A DNA stretch of 64,000 bases from Dendrophyllia cribrosa (GCA_024195265.1 JAJLRJ010000011.1:25937792-26001791), one strand, 5' to 3'; positions 36,401 through 46,599 are shown, numbered from the stretch's first letter. A program made the numbers and translations. The notes: generated by a model not told the origin, from the letters alone.

Positions 36401-39400
36401 ATCGGACGTCAGCTTGTGAAGGCGCCTCAGGCAGCCGCTATCGGTCCATTGTTGATCTCATCTTCCCCACAACAACAACAATACCAATACCAATAAGTTT
36501 ATTTAATGTCGTTTTCACAGGGAGTGGTTGCACAATCGTCCCCAGCCAGTGGCTCATGATAAACACGAGAACCTTGAAAAGCGGTTTCCCTGAGTATTCG
36601 CGATTTGTTTCATCCGCCAGTAGTTGAACGGATAATCATCAATGTTCCTTTATCTCCTCCTTATCTTCTTCCTTTATCTCCAAAATAACCTTTACTGATT
36701 TCAACACTAAAAATATCCCTACTATGGTATGATGTTTGTTCGATTGACCTATCAGAATACTGAAAAGCGAGTGACGTCAAAGAGAATACGATAGCTACCT
36801 TTTAGCTCGCAATTCGTTCGCTAAACAAACCGAAAGACGCGCTTGATTGCCTCTGTTCGCTAAACGAATCAAGTTGCTTCCTTCCAGGTCGTTTGTTAAT
36901 TGCTTTGGTTGTGTTTACTCGTAATCATTTCAAGGTCGGTTACTAAATAGAAACCGGTATTAAACGATATCAGTAATCAATTGCCAATAACAATATAATA
37001 TCATTATATGCATGATATATAATATTTTATAAAATGATCAAGGAAATGCGTGCGCTTTGATTGGTCAAACCGAGTTCATTATAACTCGATAAAGCACGCA
37101 CGAATTCTCGTCCATTTGTGGTTATTTTTAATATAATATATAACTAGGTTTACTAACCAGCCTGGTCTTCATCCGTTATGTCACCCTCTTCCTGATCGGC
37201 AGAATATTCTTTTTTTAAGAAATGACAAAAGTTAAATTAATTAGTAAAGAAACAAAAAGAACCAATAAGAGTTGTTTATAAATGGAGTTTTTAAAGGTCT
37301 TCGGTATTGGGGGTTAGCCGCTGATATTATAGCGGAGCACTCGCCGGGCCGAAGGCCCGGCTGCGCAGCCCCATACTCATAGAATCCATGGTTGTGACTA
37401 GAATCAGGTTGGACCACGTCGGACGCCTTATTGAGACTTATATAACGGAGTAACTGGTTAGCTTCCAGTTGAGGTTAGGGTTAGCAGTTTATGTAATTAA
37501 ATTTAGGCTTAAACAACCCGAGAAGCTAGGTGGTACTCTGGTACAGTAGGCTATGTAAGCCTAACCCTAGCTGAGGTCACAGGTTCAATCCTGAGTGGGG
37601 ATTTTAGATTTTCTTTTTTACACTTAAAAATTGATTGAAAATAAATTCTTAAGTGTCGACATTACGTTATGTAATTCTCAATAAGTGTCCGAGGTGGTCC
37701 AACCTGATTTTGGAGTATCCATTCTAGTCACAACCTAGAATCCATGCCCGTCATTTTTCATGATCATGGCTAGTGGAATGTTTCGCGGGCGCGTTGTGTG
37801 CCCGCCGTGTGCGGTACGCGCCGTACGCGCCGTACGCATTGGGCTAGCTCGCGGGCGCGTATGACTTCGCAAAACATGCGCGCATGACGTCATCAACATC
37901 CGGGATCTTTAAGGCTTTGTTTTTCGCGCGGCTACACAGCCGTCAGCTCGGTAAACATGTTTTAAAAAGTTTGGATCTTTCGCTGGTCAGTGTTCAGCGG
38001 AGAAGTAAAGTCATTATTTCCCCTGCATTTTTTCCCGGTTTGCTACTCAAGACAGGGATGCTAATTAAGGTATACTCAGAAGCCGCTTTAGTAGAAAAAG
38101 AAGAGCTTTCTGGGATAAAATCTTGCTTCGAGGAACTTCATATGCTTTTCAATGTGGGGAGATATGTTTGTTTTTATTACGGATTTCAGAACCAAAGGAG
38201 CGTAGATTTAGACAATTTAAAACAAGCAAGCGAGGAACTTAAAGGTAAACTGAACAGATTACATTTTTCGATGGGAATTTATGTTGATATCAATCTGTGA
38301 TTGACTTTTTCTTTGTATTCTTATGTAGTTTTGGAGAATTATTTTAATTAAAACGAGCTTAACTTCAGTTGTATCGATTTCTTGAATTTCATCAAAGGCA
38401 GCTTGATGCGCTATATTAAAATGGTACGCGTTTTGCTTTTAAACATAAACTAATGGAGATTTGAATCAAATTTGTCGAAAGAAGATTGTGTTGTCCATTT
38501 TTATGTGTTTGTTCATTCATTACATAGATTGAAAAGCGATTTTATGGAAACAAAACAAGACTTAGAATTCACTCGCGTCGCCTTATGCAAATATTTTTGT
38601 GTATTTTTGCAATTTTGATTTCCAAATCAGTTTCTCGAGCAATTTTTGGCAAACAACAACTGTATTTTATTCGAAAAGTAGTCGTACTTTTGTACGGTCT
38701 AAATGTACTGTGCAGACTGTCGGGTAAATAAGCCTTAAGTCATCTTACTGTTTTTGAGAATTGCTAAAACTGAAAAATAGCCCGGTCGTCAATTTTAATT
38801 ATTGTGCTTCCGACCTTTCACCTTAGTTAAGTTTCACCTTAGTTAAGCTTGTTCAAAGTGCTACGCTCTTAGGCTCAGCCTATCTATGTATATTAGTGCA
38901 TTATGCGTCGCAAATACGTTGGTCTAATTTAGATAAGGATTGAGAATAATCCATTATTTTATGGCAAACTATCCATGATCAAAAGGAGCATTCCGATTGG
39001 TTCCCCGAACGGTCTGAATTTTGCAATACGGACCGCTAAGATAGACAGATCAGTAACATTGGTTGTTTACCATTTACCCAAAAAATCCGGAAATTTCGGA
39101 TGGAATGTAAATGGGAAGACTATTTTTTTCTTCCCGAACGGAAATTTCCACGGGAAAACGGGATTTCTTGAAAGGTAGTCCAAAATCCCCAACCAGAATT
39201 TCCGAACGAAAATGTGTGTACCATTTGCTTTTATCTACCAGTTCCAGGCCCTGCGCCAGTTTTGATGCGTAAGCGTGGTTACTCAGCTTGTTTCTGGTGT
39301 CAAATGGTAAATGGTACACGCCAATCTCAAACGGAATTTCCCTTTCTGGAGTTCTGCTTACCATTTACACAAACCGTGGACCAACCGGTTTTCCCGTGTA

Positions 39401-39806
39401 ATGGTAAACAACCATTGTTTTCTTATTAAGAAGAACCATTTTTCCTTATGCCTGGTACAAAGACAACTGTGGTTAAACGTTTCGCAAAGTGGCCTGAAAA
39501 ATGAAGTATGTGCCTTAAACTTTGACTCGTGCGTTCGTCGTGAATGGAAATAAAGACTTTATTAAACTAGCTTGTTCGGTCTGTGTATTTCCCTAATACG
39601 AATCCACCCTAGTTCAAAAACATATATCAATTAAATACAATAAACTAACTATTATTTTGAAAAAGGAACAAGTATTTCAACGAAAACTTGTGGCATAAAA
39701 AGTCGAGGTACCCCCACTAAAAAAATTAATAGATCGATATACCTTGGGAGGAGACAATGGTCAAGAAAAGCAGGAAAAAAATCAGAAAAGCGCCTGAAAA
39801 CTTCAT
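27438..39806 (-). CDS. Gene B: small secreted protein built from micro-exons (10 coding exons)
   Basis: Coding exons, 5' to 3', are 39806-39743, 37208-37158, 32406-32374, 32276-32244, 31346-31314, 30331-30299, 29243-29211, 28272-28220, 27540-27497 and 27447-27438. They sum to 387 nt, giving 128 residues plus TAG. The model is gene A plus one extra 33-nt exon (30331-30299). The product begins MKFSGAFLIFFLLFL and continues with an acidic segment (SADQEEGDITDEDQA). Then come GLVRLIYRKVK, GFGKGLVSDIK, GYGEGLRNDIN, GYAEDLKDALT and KIREVVKQNQQ, an Arg-rich segment with two adjacent Cys (LRGLRCCRRRGRGRGDE), and the tail ending QYDVY. It is less basic in the middle than gene A but has a stronger Arg cluster. 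Function is unknown. Intron 2 has absorbed a 3.3-kb foldback and a 1.5-kb insertion without disturbing the exons. Confidence 0.77.
27497..27540 (-). CDS. Gene B exon 9 (44 nt)
   Basis: Acceptor tgtcccttag, donor gtgagcc. It encodes VQAMADFSGQTNQY and exits in phase 2. Confidence 0.75.
28220..28272 (-). CDS. Gene B exon 8 (53 nt, Arg-rich variable exon)
   Basis: Acceptor ttctttcag, donor gtaagcgaaa. The phase 1 to 0 reading gives LRGLRCCRRRGRGRGDE. The phase 0 reading (YYEDYDVVGGEGGGEG) is also open here, but it is closed by a stop in the gene C homologue. Confidence 0.7.
28610..29130. mobile_element. GGGACAGTGTCC-type MITE, unit 2 copy
   Basis: Counterpart of 10920-11455 with the same internal insert and the same right end ggacagtgtccctttaa. 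Confidence 0.55.
29211..29243 (-). CDS. Gene B exon 7 (33 nt)
   Basis: Acceptor tctattgcag, donor gtaagcgaaa, phase 1 to 1. It encodes KIREVVKQNQQ. Confidence 0.75.
29400..30290. other. Gene B intron 6, unit 2-specific sequence
   Basis: The block cacgagtggtgttcgccgaa to ggacgttcgcgcgaaaa at 29342-29425 is repeated at 29922-30005, a local duplication of about 580 nt. It has no counterpart in unit 1. No exon was seen before 30299. Confidence 0.5.
30299..30331 (-). CDS. Gene B exon 6 (33 nt, no gene A counterpart)
   Basis: Acceptor ttgtttcag, donor gtgagagaaa, phase 1 to 1. It encodes GYAEDLKDALT. Because the exon is symmetric, its gain or loss leaves the frame intact. Confidence 0.72.
30445..31075. 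repeat. Dispersed repeat R2, copy 2
   Basis: It starts near cagcctgggcttttttt. It contains acgatgacgtcatatgacg, ggatccgccatctttg and atgaatgttgaaagttagca, and ends in C/T-rich DNA near 31020-31055 before aggccgaatagcgtta. G and C runs at 30482-30526 lie inside it. Confidence 0.6.
31314..31346 (-). CDS. Gene B exon 5 (33 nt)
   Basis: Acceptor tttgtttcag, donor gtgagcgaaa, phase 1 to 1. It encodes GYGEGLRNDIN. Confidence 0.78.
31727..31893. mobile_element. Foldback MITE, about 70-nt arms, unit 2 only
   Basis: Left arm words gtaaaaaagttgactttgcg and accaatacgacagaaacc are complemented by ggtttctgtcgtattggt and cgcaaagtcaacttttttac. It lies in gene B intron 4. Confidence 0.8.
32244..32276 (-). 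CDS. Gene B exon 4 (33 nt)
   Basis: Acceptor tttgtttcag, donor gtgagcgaaa, phase 1 to 1. It encodes GFGKGLVSDIK. Confidence 0.78.
32374..32406 (-). CDS. Gene B exon 3 (33 nt)
   Basis: Acceptor cttttttcag, donor gtaagcgaaa, phase 1 to 1. It encodes GLVRLIYRKVK. Confidence 0.78.
32869..36203. mobile_element. 3.3-kb foldback element with 1-kb arms and TTAA flanks
   Basis: The arms 32869-33898 and 35161-36203 are inverted copies along their whole length. Outer ends read GAGCAAATCCGTGCAA and its near complement; inner ends are acagtcacggttggtaca and tgtaccaaccgtgactgt. TTAA lies on both sides (32865-32868 and 36204-36207). The unit 1 site (about 13553) is empty. Open frames in the arms (for example one ending CHSLNTMIS in both arms) are short and show no known domain. 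Ends at TTAA suggest piggyBac-like mobilisation, but no transposase is present. Confidence 0.75.
33899..35160. other. Spacer of the foldback element
   Basis: Unique 1.26-kb centre. A stretch near 34130-34255 ends aaactgttgttgtttgttgt and resembles a LINE or SINE 3' end. No gene was seen. Confidence 0.4.
36325..36505 (-). mobile_element. LINE/SINE 3'-end insertion, unit 2 only
   Basis: On the minus strand it reads gttgttgttgtggggaagat ... tgtaaagcgccatgag ... gcgctatataagtctctatt. This is the layout of a common invertebrate retroposon tail. Unit 1 lacks it at about 13670. Confidence 0.45.
37020..37135. mobile_element. Foldback-type MITE fragment, copy 3
   Basis: It shares tcaaggaaatgcgtgcg and tcgataaagcacgc with 15310-15390. 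The palindromic half present in unit 1 is missing here. Confidence 0.55.
37158..37208 (-). CDS. Gene B exon 2 (51 nt, acidic segment)
   Basis: Acceptor cttaaaaaaag, donor gttagtaaac, phase 1 to 1. It encodes EYSADQEEGDITDEDQA. Confidence 0.72.
37390..37735. mobile_element. MITE with internal tRNA-like promoter boxes (copy 1)
   Basis: Terminal repeats are GGTTGTGACTAGAAT and its complement. The flanking 10-bp direct repeat is TAGAATCCAT (37380-37389 and 37736-37745), the length expected of Mutator-like elements. Inside is a tRNA-like stretch with gctaggtggtactctgg and a B-box-like ggttcaatcctgag. Related copies are at 58079-58425 and about 58665-58890. Confidence 0.7.
37884..38300 (+). CDS. 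Uncharacterised 138-codon open frame in a repeated element
   Basis: The frame starts at an ATG inside gcgcatgacgtcatcaac, just after a CpG-rich stretch. It runs 138 codons to TGA, with a middle GIKSCFEELHMLFNVGRYVC and an end GIYVDINL. No known domain was recognised and no signal peptide or membrane segment is evident. The C-terminal half is matched at the protein level by the minus-strand frame ending at 7826 (GRY, QN, Leu-x-Asn and DINL in the same order), although the DNA has diverged. That is the main argument for coding. It could be the cargo or transposition gene of a mobile element. The start is the first ATG and is uncertain. Confidence 0.4.
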   Translation: MTSSTSGIFKALFFARLHSRQLGKHVLKSLDLSLVSVQRRSKVIISPAFFPGLLLKTGMLIKVYSEAALVEKEELSGIKSCFEELHMLFNVGRYVCFYYGFQNQRSVDLDNLKQASEELKGKLNRLHFSMGIYVDINL

Positions 39807-39823
39807 CTTCACTGACTGATGTA
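39743..39823 (-). CDS. Gene B exon 1: 5' leader end and signal peptide
   Basis: Acceptor tttttcttgcag, ATG at 39806, signal peptide starting MKFSGAFLIFFLLFL, donor gtatatcg in phase 1. It is nearly identical to gene A exon 1. Confidence 0.8.
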
Positions 39824-40218
39824 CTGCAAGAAAAATATAACACAAGTTAATGTTTAATTTGTTTTAATTGCACTTTAGTCGGAGTTTAATACGGTCTTTA
39901 TAGAATGAACATCGTGAGGACATCTATTGGGTGGGTGGTTTTAACAAGGATAATTAACTCCATTGGTCAAGCGCCTCTTAGCATCTAATTAGAAATTTTA
40001 AAGGAAGTTCCAAGTAATAGGGTGAACATTGAACATTTCTCAAATACATTTATTTTATGTTTTCTAATTCAGTGTTTTCGAATTGCTCTTTTAAGATATC
40101 ATCACCACGTTGCAATATAATTTAGGCTCAAGGGCTCCAAACCTAAAGACATGGGGCTCCAACCCGGGCTTCAAAAGAAAAAATATCAGGACACCAGGAC
40201 TTCGTCACTTCTACTTAA

Positions 40219-40783
40219 AGTGCATATGAAGTAATTTTTTATTTTGTCTTTTTTGGAGGCTATTATGTCTTTATTTCGAAACGATAAAAGAAATTTGTCA
40301 GAAAAAAAATTAAGGCCTCTTTTTTGCCGTCCAAAGTAGCACAATTTGCAGAAATCAGTGTCCCGGAGACTGGGAACGAGTTGTCGATATCCATTGTGTT
40401 GATGACGTAGAAAATAATTGAATTTCGTTCTTTGATATGCTCACAGTGTGTTTCGTTCCATTTCTTCAAAAGAATGTCAGACTGTGATGAAATTATGTCT
40501 TCTACAGAGTCTCTGTCAGACAGACAGAAAGTCGCTGAGGTCGAAGACTTCTCCTTTGCCACCATGACACTCGTGAGTTAAAGTATTTTCTACGTCACAG
40601 CCTTGTAATACAATAGCTTTGGCCGCGCGCTCGATAGAGACAGTTTCTGGCGGAAAATTCAAAACTTTCAAGCCGAATAATTTCACAACGGGAAGGATCT
40701 TTTCGATGAAACCCACAAATTTAGATAAAGGAAGTAAAGCACTATCCGAACCATGGAAATTCTTTTTTTACTTCATATGCACT
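40219..40783. mobile_element. TTAA-flanked element, unit 2 only
   Basis: The ends AGTGCATATGAAGTAA and ttacttcatatgcact are inverted. TTAA lies at 40215-40218 and 40784-40787. The unit 1 site (about 17300) is uninterrupted. Minus-strand open frames of 100 and 66 codons overlap inside it but show no recognised domain. Confidence 0.7.
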
Positions 40784-40976
40784 TTAAGTGGCCCAAAATA
40801 GGACGATCCGAGTTTATGTTCCCCTTTACATCACAAACATGCATACTTAACTATAAATGACACAGCCAGCTACATTGTACTAATAAATCAAAGGAGCTTG
40901 GCAAATTAAACTTAGTATGAACGAAATTAATGTAGTTGCGATTAAGCTTGAAGAACATTTCGAGGCTATAAAATAA

Positions 40977-41042
40977 TTAGACGGGGTTTGAACCTTCGCT
41001 TTGCCAATGCGATGTTCTAACAACTGAGCTACTGAAGCCGCA
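40977..41042 (-). repeat. tRNA-like block, unit 2 copy
   Basis: The minus strand has gtagctcagttgttagaac and aggttcaaaccccg. It is the counterpart of 17497-17563. The stems are incomplete, so this is a tRNA-derived relic. Confidence 0.6.
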
Positions 41043-41049
41043 TATGTTG

Positions 41050-43300
41050 GGGGCGATCAATTTCGGGTTTGAATGCACCATCATGAGAATAAATGAATAT
41101 GTGAGAATGATGTAAATATATTAACTGCGGAAAGGGAAAGACTGAGATAACTAAATGATCCTCGCAGTGATGAGCGCAACTAATGTAATGTACATAACAG
41201 TTTATATTTATGATTTTTTATACAATTATTTGAAGAAACATTGTAGAGAAAAAGCATAAATCATGCATAAACTATACGATATGATGGAATGTTGGGAACA
41301 CGGCTAATGAGGCTTATTGTTAACATTTCATTTATCAGCATTTAAGATCTCTTACTTCCTAAAAGATTCAAAAGATGGTTTTGTGCATACTGTTCAAACA
41401 TGAAGGCGTTCACGTTTGGCAGAATTAACATCTAAAGGTTTAACTTGGACTTCTGCAAAGAGATGATCTGCACAGAGCAGAATTAGATGGAGAGGAGAGG
41501 TTTCGGACTTATGCTTCCGCAAGAAACTAAGAAAATGAAAGAATAAGTTTTATACAATGATTGTGTAATTTGTCTGAGAAAACATTCAAGACGTTTGTTC
41601 AACTTCCCAGAAAACCCTTCGATGGTATTGTTCATGGCTGATACTTTACACCCGACAACGTCAGTTTTTCAATCAGATTTATTCATTGGAACAGGAACCG
41701 ACTTTTAGGAAGTACAGACTAGAAGTTAATTGTCACACCACGCATCATTGGCAATTCGCATATAAAAATTCCTAAACTTTCTACAGTCTGGACAGATCAA
41801 AATAATCCCGAAGAAAACAGAGAACGAATAAAATGAAGCCTGCACTGACTCACAAACAGACTGAAGAAACAACATGACTGGGAATGGAATGAAGCAATAC
41901 AGTTGGTAAGCAACGACGTCGTGCGATTAGTTGCATAAAGTTCCCGAATTCCACGAGATTGGTTACGTGCAACGCGATACAGAAAACTGAAAGCAATTCG
42001 AAAGATGTCTATAACTCAATGGTAAAACACCGAATTTTAACGTAAGCTAAGCGAGAGAGTGAATTGATAAATACTATCTCAGCTGTTTATAACCTCTAAG
42101 GACGATCAGTTCCATTCTGTTGTTTGATTTATACGGGTGGTTTTTCCAAAGACAATTAACTAAGTGGTCATTTTTAAAAAGGATCAGATTCCGAGTGGTG
42201 AAAGCTAAGACAAGTTCAAAGCAATGCGATGAAGATTTTTCTAGATTTTCCACTGGTTTCTTTATTCTTTATTCTCTAAAAGTGAAAACAGTGATATTTA
42301 TAAAATTGTTTTGTCTAAACCGTTCAACGATATAATCTTCTTGTACATTGTTCAAAACAAATAATAGAGAAACAAATCGTAGGATCTTATATTTTGCCGG
42401 TTTTAAAGGGGAATGGCCTTTAGAGGATCAGGCCCCATACTGTAACCAAAATCTTGAAACCAAACGTTTAAGAGGCTCCTATTCATAGCAGATGCTCTGG
42501 CTTCTAAAGGGGTCATCTTGATTTATTTGATTTTTTTTTTTAAATAAAGGTGTTCATCTAACTAGTTCAATCGGAAAGGGAAAAAAGAAAAACAACAGAA
42601 AACGTCAGAAAACGGTTTTGAAGATCTCCAAAGAAAAAATATATATTTGTTCTCTAATTATCAAAATGATAATGAAACGGGTTAAATAATTACATATGTA
42701 TAAATGTTAGACAATTTTGCCAATTTACAGTGATTTAAACACAACAAAGTAATGCTGCCAGAAAGAGAACAGCTTCGAACAAAGTTAGGTGAGCGACACA
42801 TTCTGAACACAATGGATCGCAGATGGAATAAAACAAGACTACATATTGAATAAGATCATGGTATGTAAATTAGCAATTGGCTGGCGATAAGTTCACATGG
42901 TCGTTGTATGAGCGGGTAGTATTATCTCGGTTAGTCATTGAAGTGTCAAATTCCAGTTGAAAGCAAAATTGAAGAAATACAATAAATATTTTCCCAAATT
43001 TTCCTTCCTGTTTTGCGAAGTTGCTCTAAGATGCATGTTTATATTTTTGTGGTCTTAGTTTATTGGCAATTATTAACTGTAAGAGTCGGCAAAGAAGGCC
43101 AAGTCACAGAGAACTAAGATCTTGATCAAAGAAAACCGTGGAAGAAGTATAAAAATTGTCTCTATTGTCGACAAAGGCAATACTAAAAAATCGAGAAACG
43201 ATCAGAAAAAAGTGTGATTTCCACGAGAAATCAAACAGTTAAAGCTCCAGGGCAAATATTGTTTTAAAAATCATTAACTAGTTTCTTTGGAACATTTATC
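41050..43300. other. Gene B intron 1, no coding exon
   Basis: It aligns with 17.6-20.4 kb. It contains a CGGGTGGTTTT motif at about 42133. A second 5'-exon-like block lies at about 42740-42835 (minus strand gatccattgtgttcagaatg), which could be an alternative first exon, but its donor (gtaaat) is weak. Confidence 0.4.
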
Positions 43301-43307
43301 AACTTAC

Positions 43308-43400
43308 CACGGCTTTAAACAGCAAAATAATCCTGCAGAATAGAGAACTTCCTCGAACAACGTCTGTTGATCAATAGACTCCGAACGCAGTAGTGTCTTC
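43308..43400 (-). other. Gene B 5' non-coding exon
   Basis: The minus strand reads gtctattgatcaacagacg ... gctgtttaaagccgtg|gtaagttg. It matches the gene A 5' exon at 20406. Confidence 0.55.
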
Positions 43401-45439
43401 TATAAAGATTGTAGAAGATATTGTGACATGTCGATTTGCTACTGGCTAGCGTTGACTTCCACCTGAAAAGTCTCATCGAGTTTCGGAATTCCTGCTCGGT
43501 GATTGAAAACTACGCAAGAAGACATTAGTTTTGTGGTGATTTTAATGGACCCAGGAAATATCGAGCGATCACATTTCTTTAACCTAACAGGTTGTTTTCC
43601 AAATTTAACCATTTGAAGAAATTCAGTGTTTGGGTGATCGTTGTTGGGGATTATATTCCATCTCAAAGGAAAGACTTTGGGAGAGGAAACATCCACAGAT
43701 AAACTGACGCACATGAACTCCAGTTTTTAAACCAAAGCTAAACACCGGTATTTAACCTTACAAAGCGCGGTAGAAAAAGTTTTATGTTTTTCACATTTAT
43801 CGCAAGGCCGCCTTTCCTTGTTAACCTGTGCACCGCAAATAAAAATAAAATAATAATGAAATTTTAGGTGCCCTTAATCGTGCGATTTGGGCGAGAAAAG
43901 TTCGAGAGAAAAAAATATCTGGGAACAGGAACAAACCATGAATTTTCCTACCATCTGTACATAATAAACCGGTATCTGCAGCAATTCCCCTTATGTCGCC
44001 AATTCGAAAATTTGGATTTCCCGGCGCAGTGACACACATGTACATGTAAGAAACTATTTTAATGAAAATTAATAGAAGTTATTCTTGTACTTTTTAAACC
44101 GTAAAGATAAGGACATTCAAGTTTTATTCAAAATAACGAAAAATAGAAATAAAACAAAAGAAGCCCCAACGGTTGCCGAGATCTTGAAAACCACTGCTTG
44201 CACCGCCAAAATAATGCCAGACAATTTTCTTACAACCAGCGGATGATGATTATCGTATTTACCTGGAGCACGACAAAAATTGGACTGTAGTGACCCAAAA
44301 AATTGAAATTATTTCTTTCTATATATGCCTGAAAGGAAAGTTATAAGATCCAAAGACTCCTGCCAAAGCCTCAACCGCGGTCAAACGAGAGAAATTTGCA
44401 AAAGTTAAGCCAAGTACTTAAAAGTTAAGGTTGTCATTTTCACTGTTTAAAGTTTAATATATTGCGAATACACTGTTAATTTACCAAACGTTTTGAAAGT
44501 TTACCAAAACAGTTCTAAGCGTTTAAAAACTGTGAACTGCAGAATTGTCGGCGCCATTTGCCAACCTAATTTTGATCAGGCGCAAAGAGTTTTGGTCAGT
44601 TTTCGACGGAAAAAGCTCATCATTTTGAGAAAAATTAAAAGATAGCAACGTCAACTAATTTTTTCATACATCCTTGCCCATATTTCCATTTAATATTAAA
44701 TAAAACTCCACTAAATAAAACGAAAAACGCTTTGGACGTTTGACCGCGGTGGAGCCAAAGCCCAACGGATAACCCAGACAACACAAACTGACCAAAGCCA
44801 AATGGGACTGTAAACTGCACGATTGCAGAAATTCAGAACACGAGCAGAGCCCGAGAATACAGTAAGGCAGAAGAAACAGGGATATGTAAATTGCATGGAA
44901 GATTAAGGTTAAAGAATAGGATGTAAGCATAACTTTACAGGGCCCCAAGACCACAGCTAAAGTCTCACGAAACCGCAGCACCAAAAGATCGCAGTTACAT
45001 GTAAACGTGTCCTTGAAGCCAATTACCACGGAATGGACCAAATTAACAAACAAATTGCGGCGATGAAAAATCCGGGAACAATTTAAAAGAACAGTAGTTG
45101 ATTAAGAAGATGTTTTGTACAAATAAATCTTAAAACAAACGTCAGTCAAAACAAAAAATCCGGGAACAATTTAAAAGAACAGTAGTTGATTAAGAAGATG
45201 TTTTGTACAAATAAATCTTAAAACAAACGTCAGTCAAAACATACTTTAGCTATTTGGTCTTTGGAATTTTTATTTCACTGTTTTGGGATCCATCAATTAT
45301 CACTATAAAACATAACCGAAATTAAATAAGCGAAGCCCCAACGGCAGCCGAGATCTTGAAAACCACCGGTTATTGCTTCGAAATCACCGTTTGAACTGTT
45401 ATCTGATACTCGAATTAACAATCGAGTAAATCGTTTTGT

Positions 45440-45480
45440 TAAAACCACCCGTTTATATGCAGACAATAGATAACCCCGCA
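45440..45480 (+). promoter_or_regulatory. Upstream motif, gene C
   Basis: aaaaccacccgtttatatgc lies about 1.2 kb upstream of the gene C 5' exon. It has the same gene-wise orientation as the copies upstream of genes A and B. Function is inferred from recurrence only. Confidence 0.35.
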
Positions 45481-45989
45481 AAGTTCAAAACAACTTAAAC
45501 ATTATTTAACACTATGTAAATTTTATCTAAAACAGCCGTTTTCTTGGCTTGGATGTCGATGCCACTTCCTTTAAAGGTAATTATAGATATATTTTAAGCT
45601 TGTTCTTGGTTTCCATTTGGACTGCAATATTTTGTAGTTTATATCAATGTCTCAACTCGTAAGGTCTGAGTTTCGAACTGGAATATAATCTTAACTAAAA
45701 ATTAGCTGACAATTATGTTCTGCGAATCGAATGTTGCAAAACTACCTGAACATTTTCGGAAACAACTTGTTCCCTCTCTTCTACAACTTACAGAGTCCTC
45801 AAGTTATACCTCAACTAAAGGATAATAGCTCATATTTGTTGATCTTATTTTAGTTGTCATCTTTGCTACAGTTTTAAAACAATACAGAACGGATTGGTTT
45901 CCATTTGTGTCACCACAAAGTTCAGTAGCGGATCCAGACTTCATCGTCAGGAGGACCCGGAGTGAATAGGGGGTAGAGCAAAACGGAAG

Positions 45990-46205
45990 CAGTATGGTTG
46001 GTGAAAAAGTGCAGGATTACAAGGATGGAAGAAGCTGATTACAATTCATCCATTCTGGCATGGTGGAATTTTGAGTTTTTTCAGTCGTTGTTTTGTCTTT
46101 TCAGTTCATATTTCTTTGCTTTTACTTGTGGTGATTTTTCTTCCTATTTTAGTACAATAAAGCTTATTTAAGCAAGCTCCTGGTCGTAATCACCGTTCCT
46201 TTAAC
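45990..46205. repeat. GGGACAGTGTCC-type MITE fragment, unit 2
   Basis: It shares gcaggattacaaggatggaa and agcaagctcctgg with 24750-24930. The ends are eroded. Confidence 0.5.
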
Positions 46206-46599
46206 GTATCCGATATCGATGCGTCATATTAAATTAGTGTTCTTGCTTTAAGTGGAAATCTAATCACCCAGTAGGGAAGTGCGTTCCTTTTAATTTGTAA
46301 AACTACCCATTCAATTAAGTTTCGGAAAATTTGTGTGTTCCATCTTATAGCTTACAAAGCCATCCGACGAAATGCTAAAAGGCCTTTGTTTCAAGAAATT
46401 AAAACATATTGACCTACATACTCGCTTTAGAAACGCTTTAAATGTGTTGTTAACCAAAATCGCTTTTCAAACTTTAAGTTTCCAGTTTCCAATAGAAAGT
46501 TGATCTCTGCTTGCGATGCGACCGATCGAAACAAGTCATATTTAAATAATAGCAAAATCCACATGAAATCTTATACAATATTTAGTCGCATTTTGTTAT

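Larger units (their letters stand above)
32565..36625. repeat. Dispersed repeat R2, copy 3 (interrupted)
   Basis: The left part is 32565-32864 and the right part resumes at 36208 (atgttgaaagttagcgcgga). The 3.3-kb foldback element lies between. It is the counterpart of copy 1 at 13148-13860. Confidence 0.65.
37340..38900 (+). mobile_element. 1.5-kb insertion with a CpG-rich promoter-like segment and an open frame
   Basis: Unit 1 (about 15778) goes straight from tgattttaca to gtgcattctgcatcg. Unit 2 has this block between tgatattatag and gtgcattatgcgtcg. It begins with the GC-rich palindrome gccgggccgaaggcccggc and holds a nested MITE at 37390-37735. A CpG-rich stretch follows at 37780-37870, then the frame 37884-38300. 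A diverged second copy lies at 7320-8020 on the minus strand. Confidence 0.6.
43430..46590. other. Divergent intergenic region between gene B and gene C
   Basis: It aligns with 20.55-25.3 kb. It has an R1 copy at 44760-45000, modules gccccaacgg...gagatcttgaaaacca at 44163 and 45333, and a 78-nt direct tandem duplication (aatccgggaacaatttaaaa to acgtcagtcaaaac, 45068-45239). No coding exon was seen. Confidence 0.5.

Noticed and set aside
40263..40716. Overlapping minus-strand frames as a transposase of the TTAA element
   Set aside because: No DDE motif or other transposase signature is visible, and the frames are short and overlapping.
43439..43714. 91-codon minus-strand frame conserved at 20645-20833
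   Set aside because: The shared part is explained by the recent duplication, and the frame shifts between copies (TEFLQMVKF against DFFKWLNLE). It lies upstream of the 5' exons.
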